Shown here: positions 47,433 to 58,346 of the stretch, in pieces | Layout of the letters: every line of letters starts with the position of its first letter | Numbering within the stretch: the first letter of the stretch is position 1 | Assembly: GCA_034359265.1 (NCBI GenBank) | Contig: CP136891.1 | Location: 55,010,501-55,074,500 of the forward strand | Origin: Canna indica | Taxonomy: Eukaryota; Streptophyta; Magnoliopsida; Zingiberales; Cannaceae | DNA: 64,000 bases | Direction: 5' to 3' | Notes under the pieces: model-generated | Told to the model about the DNA's origin: nothing | Database searches by the model: none | Seen by the model: only the letters and a program-made list of their open reading frames with translations | Program-made: the position numbers and the translations under genes

Positions 47433-47441
47433 TATAATTTA
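47433..47441. repeat. MULE target-site duplication, right copy (TATAATTTA)
   Basis: Identical to 41914-41922. Confidence 0.85.
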
Positions 47442-48464
47442 TTATATATAAAAAATTAATTTTTTTATTTGGAGTTAATATAAAAAGTTACATATTTTAT
47501 TCAAAAATAAATTAAAATAAAATAAACAAGTCAAAAATTTATGAATTATCTAATATTATAACGTTGAAAACATAAATTAAGTCTAACATTAAATGCAAAT
47601 GTGATGATACAATTATCTTCTTTTTAAAAAATATAATACAGAAAGTGCAACTTACCTAAGTCCCTCTAGGTAAGTTACTTCCTGTATTTTGCAATAAGTC
47701 ACTTCATGATAAAATTGTACTTCCTGCAAAATGCAGAAAATGCGTCAACCAAATAAGATTGAAAAATACATTTTTTTGAGAAATATAACTTTCTGCAAGA
47801 AGTTGTGTCAACCAAACGATATCAAACTGTAAATATTAATACCTATTTTCATAATCGTGACATATAATGCAGAAACAAGGTCAATCGTAGAAAGCATGAC
47901 TACAAACTTTTTATTATTCGCGTTTTATTATCACTCCTACGTAGGATTAAACTTGCAATATTAATCATAAATATTTTGATACGTGGATTGCAATAATATA
48001 TATATAATATATATATACTTTTGAGTCATCTTACATCATGCAAAGATCTTTGTCATAAATGATACTAGTCTCTACAAATAACCTATTGTCTGGTATTTAC
48101 ATATTTGAATCTTAAGAAATCTATAAAAAAAATTCATCAAACATCATCCTTACATTATTAAACACATCCAAAATATAATATTCGACAACTAAACCCTTTC
48201 AAAATCAAAGTACAATTATGTACATAAAAATTGTGAGTACGTATAAAGTTCAACATTTATCTGAAGCAATATTTTATATAAAATTATAATAAAAATATAC
48301 AAAATTAATTAATAATTACAAGACATCAAAGGCGTTACACCCCACCTAGGATTATCCTCGAAGAGAGAACATCACCTAGGAATTGCATAATGGGGAACCA
48401 AATAAGATACACAAAATGATTAAGAAATATTTCGCAGTTATTCTTTCGCAGTAGAATAACTGAG
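47442..48464. other. AT-rich intergenic DNA with repeat fragments
   Basis: 47640-47830 may be the right half of the older TIR element interrupted by the MULE. 47930-48060 resembles 38330-48480-type sequence near 38330-38480 (CACTCCTA..TAGGATTAAAC). 48335-48365 reads TTACACCCCACCTAGG, the inverse of the Gypsy LTR end seen at 12864-12880, so a short LTR fragment on the minus strand is likely. No genes. Confidence 0.35.
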
Positions 48465-48469
48465 AGTAT
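48465..48469. repeat. Target-site duplication, left copy (AGTAT)
   Basis: AGTAT directly before the LTR and again directly after it at 50252-50256. Confidence 0.85.
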
Positions 48470-50251
48470 TGTTGGGTGAAATGGCACACTAAAGGAGGGG
48501 TGAATAGTATGTTAATTAAATCTTTCGCCTAATTCTGATTTTAATCATTTCTTGATTTGTTAGACTAAGCACGATATTTATAGCAAGCGGAAGCAATAAA
48601 TATGAAGCAATAAACAAGAACAAAAATAACAATGCTAACACAGAGATTTATAGTGGTTTGACCCCAATGCCTACTCCACTACCTAAACACCCCGCTTAGG
48701 ATTTTCAAACTAAGTTTACTAGATTAAATTGGTTCCCTTACAAGAGGACTTTAACCTAAAGAGACACACTCTCAATCTAAGGCACTTCCACACCCGGAAG
48801 TCTCTGCCTTCTTACCGAAAGTACTCTTTCACCTCAACCCTAAGGGATACCTCAACTAATCCTAGTAAGCTATGTTTACACAAGTGGTTTTACACCTCCT
48901 GTACTTAGGTAACCACTTAGATCCAAGACCTGACACTAGGTCTTACACAAACTCAACCTCAAAAAGTAAACACGTTCAAATAACAATAAAGATTACAATG
49001 AAAAGAGCTAAAGAATAAAACCAAGAATCAGTGCTCTTTTCCAAGCCTTCTAGCCTTCAACTTGCCAGTAAATGAGCTTGAGTCGTAGCAGAGTTAAGGA
49101 GTAGTTGGCGCTTGAAGAAGAACGTTGACAAAAGAGCAGAGCGCGCTGCAATCGATCTCTTTGAAGGCTTAAATCACTTCTTAAAATGCTCAATTAAATC
49201 TGTAAGAGAGGTTAAAGGAGATAGATGAGGGATATTTATAACCTCTTAAAGAAACGATAGCTCAACGGGCGAAAAATAGGCGAAAAACTAGCTGTTACCG
49301 TCGTTCGGTCGATCGTCGGTCGACCGACCGATCGCTCGAGCGACCGCTGCTCAATCTCTCTGTGCGGTCGACCAACGGGTCAACCGAACGAGTCGCGAGA
49401 TGAGCGATCCGCAATCCGATCGATCGATGCAGTGAGCTACAGTCGCGATTCTTTTTCTCTACAATCCGATCGACCGATCGGTTGACCGAAGACCCTACTG
49501 CCAATTTTTGGCACACTTCGGTCGACCGACCGATCGATCGAATTGCCTACTGCCAGTTTTTGGCAACTTTCGGTCGACCGACCGGTCGACCGAACCTAGA
49601 TTGGACTGGACAGTTTGGTTTTGTTTGTTCATTTTTTGGTTCCGTCTTCGCTAAGTCTACTTATATAATATTTATTAACTTTAAGTTAATAACTTTAAAA
49701 CATAAATGTTATATAAGGATTACCCCCCATTTGGATTCAATAAAAATATCTAAAAAATCAAAATCTAGTTTTTGGGGTCTAGTACACATTTTCTGAAAAT
49801 AGAACTTTTCTAATTTTTCGGGTCAAATAAGGGTAGGCTAAAGGCTTCCAAAAATTTCTAAAAATACATCGTTATCTAATCTTAACCCAAGGAACAATTA
49901 TCGCCATTTTTTATGACTAGAAACTATCTAGGCCATATAGCCCTCCAAGGAGCTCCCTAGACTTAGTGAATTCAGGGCGGTTTCCGGGTTTTCATGTTTT
50001 GAGATTCGGGTTTGGTTTTAGGGTTCTTATAAACTAGACACCCTAAACCTAAACTCCTCTTCTCGAAGATTCCCGAGCGTCGACGAGCGTCCTTGCCGAT
50101 TTCTCCGATTTCTTTAATTTTTCCAATCAGAGACGTCGAGCGCTAACCGACTTGGAACTTGAAAGATATATTTTCTTAATGAAACATTAGTTCCATGTTT
50201 GTTATCATCAAAACCGAGATTAAGACTAAGGTTGAAAATCTTAAGTCAACA
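48470..50251 (-). mobile_element. Solo LTR of the dispersed Copia family (1782 bp)
   Basis: On the minus strand it starts TGTTGACTTAAG at 50251 and ends at 48470, with perfect 5-bp duplications AGTAT and no internal domain. It is related to the LTRs at 25335, 30273, 51581 and 58347: all share the phrase for TTAATCTC..GTTTTGATGATAACAAACATGGAACTAATG on the LTR strand and a CACACTA..GAGGGGTGAATAG end. It contains an array of CGGTCGACCG-like words at 49300-49605. Confidence 0.88.
49300..49605. repeat. Array of self-complementary CGGTCGACCG-like motifs
   Basis: Dense clusters of GGTCGACCGACCG, CGATCGATCGA and related palindromic words. A ~53-bp unit (CCTACTGCCA..TTTTTGGCA followed by the motif) occurs twice at 49493 and 49546. 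Open frames through it on both strands are by-products of the repeat. Confidence 0.85.
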
Positions 50252-50256
50252 AGTAT
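50252..50256. repeat. Target-site duplication, right copy (AGTAT)
   Basis: Identical to 48465-48469. Confidence 0.85.
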
Positions 50257-51360
50257 GAGCGAAGGAGGACCGGGTATAAGAGCATTAAATAAAATGAGAA
50301 ATGCCATCAATAAAATGAGATATGCTTTGATGGCGAAGAGATCGAGTCCTTCTGTTGATTGAGGAAAAGGAAATGTGGAGTTCACTATTGATTGAAAAAT
50401 ACAAATATTTTCACCCTTGATGGATAAAAAAGGACCAAGGCTATCAGGTAATGCTAGAGTCATAGTAAGCAGTATTGGCGTACTAAAGGATGATCTAAGA
50501 AAATGTATAGGAAATGAAAGAAATACCAAAGTTTGGACAGACCCTTGGACTACAGGTATACCTTTGAATAAATAGCTGACCTTTATAAATGTTGAGGCTC
50601 CTACCAGATTTGAACTAGTATGTGTTAAAGAAGATGAATAGAATTAGGGTATGATGTGCTTGTGGCCGGAGTGCTTCGGGGTATTAGTTAGAGAGGTAAT
50701 TGGAATATAATAAGTTTTGATACAGAATAGGGATGTACAGATGGGTCTCGAATGACAATTTTAAAGGCACTATAACTATAGAAAATGCATATTGTTTCCT
50801 CAAAAACAAGGAAAGGGGGCCGGAAGATGCACAATTTGACTGGGCAAAAATTTGGAGACTGGAAGTATTAGAAAGAGTAAAAATATTTTTATGAAAATTA
50901 ATCGGGGGAAGATTGCCAACATCAAATTTGTTTGGAAAAATCAATGGTACAAAAATAAAAAAGTGTTATGTTTGTGGAAAGGGAGATGATGACAGGACAC
51001 ACATACTGTTTGATTGTGAGTTTGCTTTGTCTTATTGGAGGATGGCAGAATCTAAATTGGTAATAGCTTTTAAATTCGAAAATAGTTGGAATGAAGGAGA
51101 TGGATATGAAAAAGACTTGACTGTAAAGTTAATTGCTTTTGTAGCAAACTCTTTGTGGCGTATCTAGAAAAATAAAAATAAAATGAAATACAAGGAGAAG
51201 AATGGAGGCTTGTTTGCATATGAAAAAGACTAGACTTAAACCTAATTGCTTTTATAGCAAACTCTTTGTGGCGTATCTAGAAAAATAGAAATAAAATGAA
51301 ATACAAGGAGAAGAATATGTGGGGGCTTGTTTGAAGTATGTTTAAAAGCTTTGAATGATA
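50257..51360 (+). pseudogene. LINE polymerase C-terminal relic
   Basis: The text LKDDLRKCIGNERNTKVWTDPW near 50488-50550 and a zf-RVT segment KKCYVCGKGDDDRTHILFDCEF at 50957-51022 identify the C-terminal part of a plant LINE polymerase. Frames are broken. A ~114-bp tandem duplication follows: GCAAACTCTTTGTGGCGTAT occurs at about 51143 and 51257. The solo LTR at 48470-50251 inserted at its left edge. Confidence 0.75.
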
Positions 51361-51580
51361 CATTGGACTTCAGTTTTAGCAGTAATGGTAACACATCTGG
51401 AGACACAAGAGGGGGATGATAGTAGACAGTGATGATATAAGGATGGTGTGATAAAATTGTTATGTGATTTGACATGAAAAGAGGGAACAAGAACTCATAG
51501 TGGATTTGTATGGAAAGAAAGACATAAATGGAGACTATTGGGTAGTCTAATCTCGAAAGTTGTTGATGTAATATGAATGG

Positions 51581-52800
51581 TGTTAAGGCACACTAGAGAT
51601 GGGGGAGAGATGAATAGTGTGAGTCTAATGTGATTTAGTTCAATTCAAGTTTAAGTTCAACTAATTCAAAGTTTCAACCTAGGTCCTACAATGAGTGTAT
51701 GATTCAAATATGCTACATGATGAGAATGAGAGCAAGTAAGAAAGCTAAGCAAATTCAAAACACAACTAGAGCAATGCTAACAAGATATTTAGAGTTATCC
51801 GAGAACCTTTCCTACTTCACTCCCTTTGTTCATCACCAAGGTTTTCACAATCACTTGTATTAATTTTCTTTTCCTACAAATGAGGGTCAACCAAGGCCTT
51901 ATCTTTCCACAATGAGAGTGCCTCTACCTCAAACCTAAGGTACATTAAAGTTACAAACAAGTAAAACCCAAGGTATGTCACCCACACCTTCTTACAAATC
52001 GATTTTTAGAATGGGAAAGGTAAACAACAAAACAACAAATAAACAAGGAGTAAAACTTAAGTAAATTTCACAAACACTTAGTGGAGCCTCTCCTTGATTA
52101 CTCCTTGATCTCTCCTAGAACTCCAAGACTTAGAATGATGCCACAACGAATTCGAGATCTTAAGAGTGAAGGACAACTTTGAGAGGATGAAAACGAGGGT
52201 TTGGCTCTTAAGATTGCTCTTTAAAGATCAAAGGTATGTTTGATAGCTCAATGGAACAGTAGCAAGTGTTAAACACCTGAAAACAAAAGTTTATCAGAGG
52301 TGGTGGAGGTATAGGGCGGTTTCTAGTAATTCAACATATCAAAAAAGATTTATTGGGCATTTTGGTTGACCATTGGTTGAACCTCGGTCGACCGAGATTT
52401 GACCGAGCTTTGGCCAAAAAGTTATTGGAATTTCTGCTAACATTTTGATCGATCTTCGATCGACCATCAATCGATTGAGGATCGGGCGAACTTCGATCGA
52501 TAACTCAAAAATGTGCTAAATATGGACATCATGATAATTTTTCTTTTGGAACTTGGTTTCAGATCTCGTTTTGGAATTTTGGCTTCGGTAACTCAATATG
52601 GACATGATGTAAGACTTAGACTTATTTACAATATAGAAAAACTAAGTCCTAAACTAATTTTGACGTGCTCGACTTCGAAGCCTCCGATTATTTATTTTCA
52701 CGATTTCTTTAACGAACTTCGGATGTGTATTGTTATCCAATCTGAGATTAAACCTTTATAAAACTATTAGAATCACCTTTGTTATCATCAAAATCAAATT
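51581..52800 (-). repeat. Diverged LTR of the dispersed Copia family
   Basis: Begins TGTTAAGGCACACTAGAGATGGGGGAGAGATGAATAG, the counterpart of the 48470 and 25335 LTR ends. It continues through the shared 'CTCGACTTCGAAGCCT' block (52668) and ends in TTTGTTATCATCAAAATCAA. The last ~30 bp of the LTR start are not recognisable, so the copy is truncated or decayed. A weaker set of GATCGACC/GATCGATTG words lies at 52380-52505. Confidence 0.7.
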
Positions 52801-53194
52801 AAATAGAGTCTAATATGGATAAAAGGAATTGTGGTGAATTCAAATTGTAGTTGTAAACATTCTCAAAGGAAAGTTCCAAACCCCTTCGAGATTAGAATGG
52901 TTGATGAATAAAATCGAAATACTTGTAAATAACATTTGTACGTAATAACAATTGTTAAATTATAAATGCAACTTCTATTGTTTATTTGTTCGCAAGTATA
53001 TATATATATGTAAATTGCAATTATAAACATTTGATTATATGCCAAAAAAAAGTAATTGACGGGATATTAGAGATTATTTGTAGCATGCATTTATTACCTA
53101 TGAGTTTTTTTAGTTGATTCATTTTACAATATTTTACCATTGATTGCAAATATAAAAAGTTGCAAATAAATTAGTTAAATGAAATCAAACATAA
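52801..53194. other. AT-rich spacer
   Basis: No gene or repeat recognised apart from a short TATATATA run near 52998. Confidence 0.4.
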
Positions 53195-53202
53195 TGTAAT
53201 AC
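53195..53202. repeat. hAT target-site duplication, left copy (TGTAATAC)
   Basis: Eight bases identical to 53861-53868; 8-bp duplications are typical of hAT transposition. Confidence 0.85.
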
Positions 53203-53860
53203 TAGGAGTGAGCATGGACCGGTTAACCGATCCATTAGCAAATATATTAACCGGTCCATTAACTTCGGTTTTTCAAAACCATTAATCGTAGGTCGGTCTA
53301 TTAACTTTGGTTAACCGTTATTTCGATTCCGATTTTTTCGGTTCGATTAACCGATAATTTTTGGTAAATCAATAAAAAAATTTAACCTACAAACATAATA
53401 ATATTATGCAAATCATATATGAAGAAAAATCCAAATAAATACCAAATTCTCATTGAGAAATAAAAAAGTGAAACCACTTGAACCAAGATAATGTGCTGCA
53501 AAAACTAATTTTTTTTTGTAATTTTATAATTTTTTATAATTTTTTATAATTTTTTATAATTTTTTATAATTTTTTATAATTTTTTATAATTTTTTATAAT
53601 TTTTTTATAATTTATAAATCATTTGGTTAATTTTTTAATTTTTTATAAATCATTATATATATATATATAATTAAAAATTAATAAATTATATCGAACCGAT
53701 CGGTTAACCGAAACCGGTGAACTTTTTACATCTCGGACCAAAACCGAAACCGAAACCGAAAATCGATTTTTCCAAAAATATAAACCAAAACCAAAAAAAC
53801 CGGTTCGGTTTCAGAGGTTTTCCGGTTAATCGAAAAATCGATATTTTTTGCTCACCCCTA
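53203..53860. mobile_element. hAT-type MITE (658 bp)
   Basis: The terminal inverted repeats TAGGAGTGAGCA and TGCTCACCCCTA differ at one position, and a perfect 8-bp duplication flanks them. The subterminal parts are rich in ACCGGTTAACCG-like palindromic words on both sides, so the element can fold back. The centre holds a 10-bp tandem repeat TTTTTATAAT, about eight copies at 53521-53600. No coding capacity; it would need a hAT transposase in trans. Confidence 0.88.
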
Positions 53861-53868
53861 TGTAATAC
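53861..53868. repeat. hAT target-site duplication, right copy (TGTAATAC)
   Basis: Identical to 53195-53202. Confidence 0.85.
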
Positions 53869-56850
53869 TCGTGTTTATAATTATAGATTTTAGAATTTTT
53901 GTGAGAAGTTTGGATGCGCACAGGAGGGAGCCGAGTGGATCACTGGAGAACGCGATTGAATGTACGACTTTTGCGCGAGGAATATGATTATAGTAAAGTA
54001 GGGAATTTTATTTTCTTGTATGAGTCGAGTTCGAGTCTACCTTGGGTGTGGTTCAGTTGCACCTATGGCCTAGATTGGGTGCAAACTCGAGTGAGGGGCA
54101 GGGAGGTCATTTGACATTAAGTGATTAATAAATAAATAAAGAAAGAAAAAGAAAAGGAGGGGCAAGAACTAACCTGCATGTATCCCAAAGATGGGGGAAG
54201 AGTATTCTCGGCAGCTAGTTCCTACAGCGACGAACCTCAACAAATGTCATGAACGGAGGGGAATTTGTGGTCTGATCTTTCTGAATTTGGTAATTGAGTA
54301 GTAGACTCCGTGTTCTGGAATCTAACAGATGGAGATTGTCTTTTGACGACAGGATATGTGATTGTGACGGAAAAACCGAAACAATGTTCCTGGGTTTCTT
54401 TAGCAAATTCGTGAAATGACTTGTTTCATCCAATCGGGCAATCGGGAAACCATCGGGGATTTGATCAGACTAATTTTTGGTAAACATGTCCGAGACTCCT
54501 TGTTTCTTAATCTGAACGGTGGAGATCTGATTTGGATAGTTCGCTTTAGGAATAGCCGAGGAGGAGGAAGGGGAAACATTTTGGAGAATGAAATCTGGCA
54601 CGAAAGATCGTTGTTCGTCGGAGATCGTCGGAGTCGTTGCTTAGGAGTTTCTAATGAGGTGAGTGGCTTAGGACCAGCCCTTGGTGGCTTGCCACCCTAG
54701 GTTGGCCGGATTTTTGTTTGTGAGAGCTTATTTTCAAAATTTTCAAATTTTCGGCTTTCAATGTTCGTTGTTTTCGCAAATTCGAGTTTTATTTGGGAGG
54801 TTGTGCCTCTTGTATTCATGTGGCCAGATTTGATTTCATGCCTTGATGTGGCCAGATCTGATTTCATGCCTTGATGTGGCCAGATTTTCACTGATTTGAA
54901 ATGATGCATTTCTAAAAAAAATTTGGAGTTCACGCTTCTGAGAAAATGTTGTCGCAAATGGGATTATTTTGGAGGGCGTACTGTTCGGCCATGAACCCTA
55001 GGGTTAGGGTGAGGTCATGGCTGAACATTCCTCTCATTTTGGTGCTGTGAAATCAGTTTTCAGGTGGGTGAATTTTTAGCATTTTGATTGAAAGTTTAGT
55101 GGTGGAATCTTGACCACGTGTGCTAAAAAAATTCGGGACTGTTTTGATGATTTTGTGGATATCAACCTCTTATCTTTGGCAGGACTTAACTCTGAATTTA
55201 GCATATTTATTTATGCATTTGATGAGAAGATTGTAGACTTATTGTATGGCTAAAGTATGCTGAAATTCTAGGCTGAAAAGTGCAAGGTTGCAGCCACGAT
55301 TGTAAGTCGGATGTTCAACGAGTTCAGGCTGAAAATTTTAGGTTGAAGTGTGTATTGTTGTAGTCGAAACTTTGATGTTATTTATAGCTTACTTGATCCT
55401 AATTGTTATTGTTCATCATGTGGTTTATTCGGGGCAGACATAAGCTTTATTCTGGTCAAATTCCTGCTGCAAATTTTTAGCTAAGAGCAAGGGCTGCCAT
55501 GACCAAGTTTTGGGCAGCCCTATAACTGAATATTTTTGGGTTGGGCATAGAACAATGCCCTTTTGTCTCATGTTAGATGTAAGCCTAGAGGGGTCGATTG
55601 TACCTTGACATATAGGTCAGGTTGCACCCTCTGAAAGGCTGCCATTTTGCCTTGGTTGGGTATAGTATGAGTTGCCAATTAAATGCTCGGTGAAATGCCC
55701 CAACAAGACGAGCATGCTGGATTTTCATGATCGTAGTTGAACTTGACGATACATGTCGCCGGATTGGTCTATTTTCATGCTGTTATCATATGATTAATTC
55801 AAAGTACTTATACTCGAGATCGCTTGGTGGTTTAGTGGCTGAAAAGTTCGGCCAATGGGGGAATTATCATGGCCAAGATAGTACCGCCATATTGCTGAAA
55901 ATTATTGTTGAAAATCTTGGGGTGTTGGTGAGAAATTATGCCCTCAAAGTTGGATTACTTGTAGGCCATGAGTGGTCGATGATATCCTGGCATTGTAAGC
56001 CGTATTGTACACTCTTAATTTGTGCCTGCCACTCGTCCTTGGGTTTGAGTTGCCTGTCTAGTGCCCGGTGGAATACCCCAATGAGACGAGTGTGTTGGAA
56101 TTTTTGATGTATTAGTGATGTTGATAAAGTTGTCAAATCTGAAATTGATATTGGTTGGCATGAGGTGATGTGGTGTGTGGCCGGTTGTTTGAGGCCCGAG
56201 GGACAATCGGGTTGGGTGTATTTATAAGTGTACCCGGAGTGGTCGACATAATGTTATATTTACCCGAGTTGGTTTTATTGTGAGCATGCATACCTATTTT
56301 GTATAATCTTGATTGTGTTTGTGATATGATCGATGACTGGGCCGAGAAGTGGTTAGTAGGCTAAGCTAATGCCCGACTCAACGAGTATGGCTTATGGGCT
56401 GAGATGTTCGTCAGAGAGCCACACTAACGATCGACCCAGAGTAGCATTGGTTGGAGGGATATTCCCAACCAGAGGGAGCAACAAGACTAGTCGGCCATCA
56501 AGGTGAGTGTTGGGGCAACTCCCTTGATGGTTCGCCCATCATTGGGAGGTGACAAATGATCTTGACTTGATCGTTGATTTTCTCGTGCGAAGAATTTCTA
56601 TTTGACTGCTGATCTTGAGGTTTTCGATGATGCTCTTCCTCTTGATTGATCGACAGTTGGATTGTAGATTTTTAGGGGGTTTGATGATTGATGATGTGGT
56701 AGGATTTAATTGATTGGAGTGATGAGCCATACTAGGTTGATTTTCCTCGCGGGTTGGACTGAAATCTATTGGATTGGTGGCTGAAATTTTTTGCCTGAAA
56801 AGGTAATGTGGATGTTAAAGCTTAAGGATCAGCTGCTGGAATCATTGGAG
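53869..56850 (+). repeat. Probable decayed Gypsy LTR and leader region
   Basis: No protein is recognisable. Features resemble the long Gypsy LTR at 4882-7389: a GT-donor-like AATGAGGTGAGTGG near 54651, GC-richer leader, and punctuation-like phrases GGGCCGAG. A 28-bp unit (ATGTGGCCAGAT..GCCTTG) is repeated about 2.5 times at 54818-54888. A larger diverged duplication with 376-bp spacing is visible: GAGTTGCC..CAAGACGAGCATGCTGGA (55672-55715) against GAGTTGCC..GAGACGAGTGTGTTGGA (56048-56096). LTR boundaries are not found. Confidence 0.4.
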
Positions 56851-57120
56851 TTGAGTTTTATTGGCTTGAGCGCATCTCCTTGGGGTGCATCGGTACTATT
56901 TGTCTAAACAAAGGAAGGGTCCAAGCGTTGGCAGCATTAATTCATGGAATTGATGAGCAGGGTGTTCCGGGGAGGGGGGTGGGTACTTGGATAAGTTTAT
57001 CGTTGTGTTCATAGATGACATTCTGGTATTTTCCAAGAGTGAGCTGGAACAGAACACACGAGTACCTGAGCGTAGTCTTCAGAACCCTTAGAGAACACCA
57101 GCTTTTCGCAACACTCATCA
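56850..57120 (+). pseudogene. Ty3/Gypsy reverse transcriptase fragment
   Basis: Reads ASPWGASVLFV near 56872, LMSRVF at about 56952, and FIVVFIDDILVFSKSELEQ at 56996-57052, which contains the (Y/F)xDD catalytic motif (FIDD at 57008-57019), then QNP.RTPAF. Stops and a frame change are present. Only the palm core survives. Confidence 0.8.
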
Positions 57121-57122
57121 TC

Positions 57123-57214
57123 AATTGGTATATATGGCATGAGCGTAGTCTTGAGCAATTGGTATATATGGCATGAGCGTAGTCTTGAGTAATTGGTATA
57201 TATGGCATGAGCGT
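57123..57214 (+). repeat. 34-bp tandem repeat, 2.7 copies
   Basis: Units start at 57123, 57157 and 57191 with AATTGGTATATATGGCATGA and are nearly identical, so the duplication is recent. It directly follows the RT fragment. Confidence 0.9.
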
Positions 57215-57800
57215 TGACCAAATTGTCACAGATCAATTGTTTTATGCGGAAGAATCCGTGCGGCACCCTTGCTTCACGTGCAAGGGGTTGGCCTTAAGCC
57301 AATCTGCTTGGCCAATGTCGAAAAGTTGCGGGCTCCCACTTCGCATGGGTCGAAGCCTCTGTGTGCTTGGATGCAAAAACGTTGTTGGGCCAAATGGCCG
57401 ATTGCATGAAAATGCAAGGAAATGATTGAACGAAAGCTAGAACGAAACACTAGAGTGTGCCCAGGCTATACCTGGGTAATATAGTTGTGGAGCCTAACCC
57501 CCAAGTGCTACCCCCAAGGATACCAAAAGCATGAGGAGCATGACAAAATTCCTATGTTCGCACACCCCCACCGTCCATGGCACGCCTAGGCAAAGGAGAC
57601 CGTTTGCCTAGGCGTGAGCAAGAGCGGTGTGCGGTGCGCGAGCGCGTTTTATAATGCATATTTACATGGATGCTCATGATGTAATATTTACAATGCACAT
57701 TAGAGACCGTCATGACACATACAGGACTTGACAACCCCGAAGGTCCCTAACATTCTCCCCCACTTACGAAGTCGACGCCCTCGTCGACTTGTTCTTGAAG
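57215..57800. other. Unassigned repeat-derived DNA
   Basis: No gene recognised. GCCTAGGC words occur at 57584-57620 (CACGCCTAGGCAAAGGAGAC..TTGCCTAGGCGTGAG), a short inverted repeat able to form a hairpin. Confidence 0.35.
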
Positions 57801-57809
57801 GCATTGGAG

Positions 57810-58000
57810 AGGTCTTATTCCTTGATCTTCCACTTCTTCAACTTGTAGACTAGGTACCGTCGCTCCATGTCGTTCGGCTTTCGACTCTCGTAAGCGGTGG
57901 AATGTCCTTCCTGCATGAGAATGCCTCCAACTGCGAAGTTCGCCAACTCTGGTGGGGCTCTTCTGTAAGGAGGTCGATATGGGCTTGCTCCTCGGTCCCT
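57810..58000 (-). pseudogene. Ty3/Gypsy RNase H fragment
   Basis: On the minus strand the text FAVGGILMQEGHSTAYESRK followed by NDMERRYLVYK matches the start of Gypsy RNase H (pattern A-V-G-x-V-L-x-Q..A-x-x-S-x-K-L). It is opposite in strand to the RT fragment at 56850-57120, so the two come from different insertions or from an inversion. Confidence 0.75.
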
Positions 58001-58029
58001 ACAGTGGGTTCGCGCTGCGCACCACATCT

Positions 58030-58260
58030 TACTAGTCATCTGCCTTACACGGTTGTCTTACGAGCCATCTACTCTACGCACAAATATTGCGACTTAGAGG
58101 CCATCTTCCATGCGCACAAGCCTTGCGTCTTATAAGTCATCTACTTTGCACATGAACATTGTGACTTAGGAGTCATCTGCCCTGCGCACACTTGCATCTT
58201 ATGAGCCATCTGTTCTGCGCGTACTTGCGTCTTATGAGTCATCTGCTCTGTGCAATCAGG
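58030..58260 (+). repeat. Degenerate ~35-bp tandem repeat
   Basis: About six diverged direct copies of a unit like GTCTTATGAGTCATCTGC followed by TCTGCGC..(A)CTTGC. Spacing varies between copies. Confidence 0.65.
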
Positions 58261-58346
58261 ATGGTCTTCTAGTTTTACTGCAGCCACCTTTGTGAATTCT
58301 CCTTGTCGGACCCCCTTCCTTCACTTGTATGGCGGAAAGGAGTTTG

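Noticed and set aside
49295..49796. Open frames with repeated Ser-Val-Asp-Arg on both strands (also 58681-59022)
   Set aside because: Produced by the palindromic CGGTCGACCG-like arrays inside LTRs.
58030..58260. CRISPR-like regularly spaced repeats
   Set aside because: Direct repeats are degenerate with variable spacing, in plant nuclear DNA with no cas genes; an ordinary tandem repeat.
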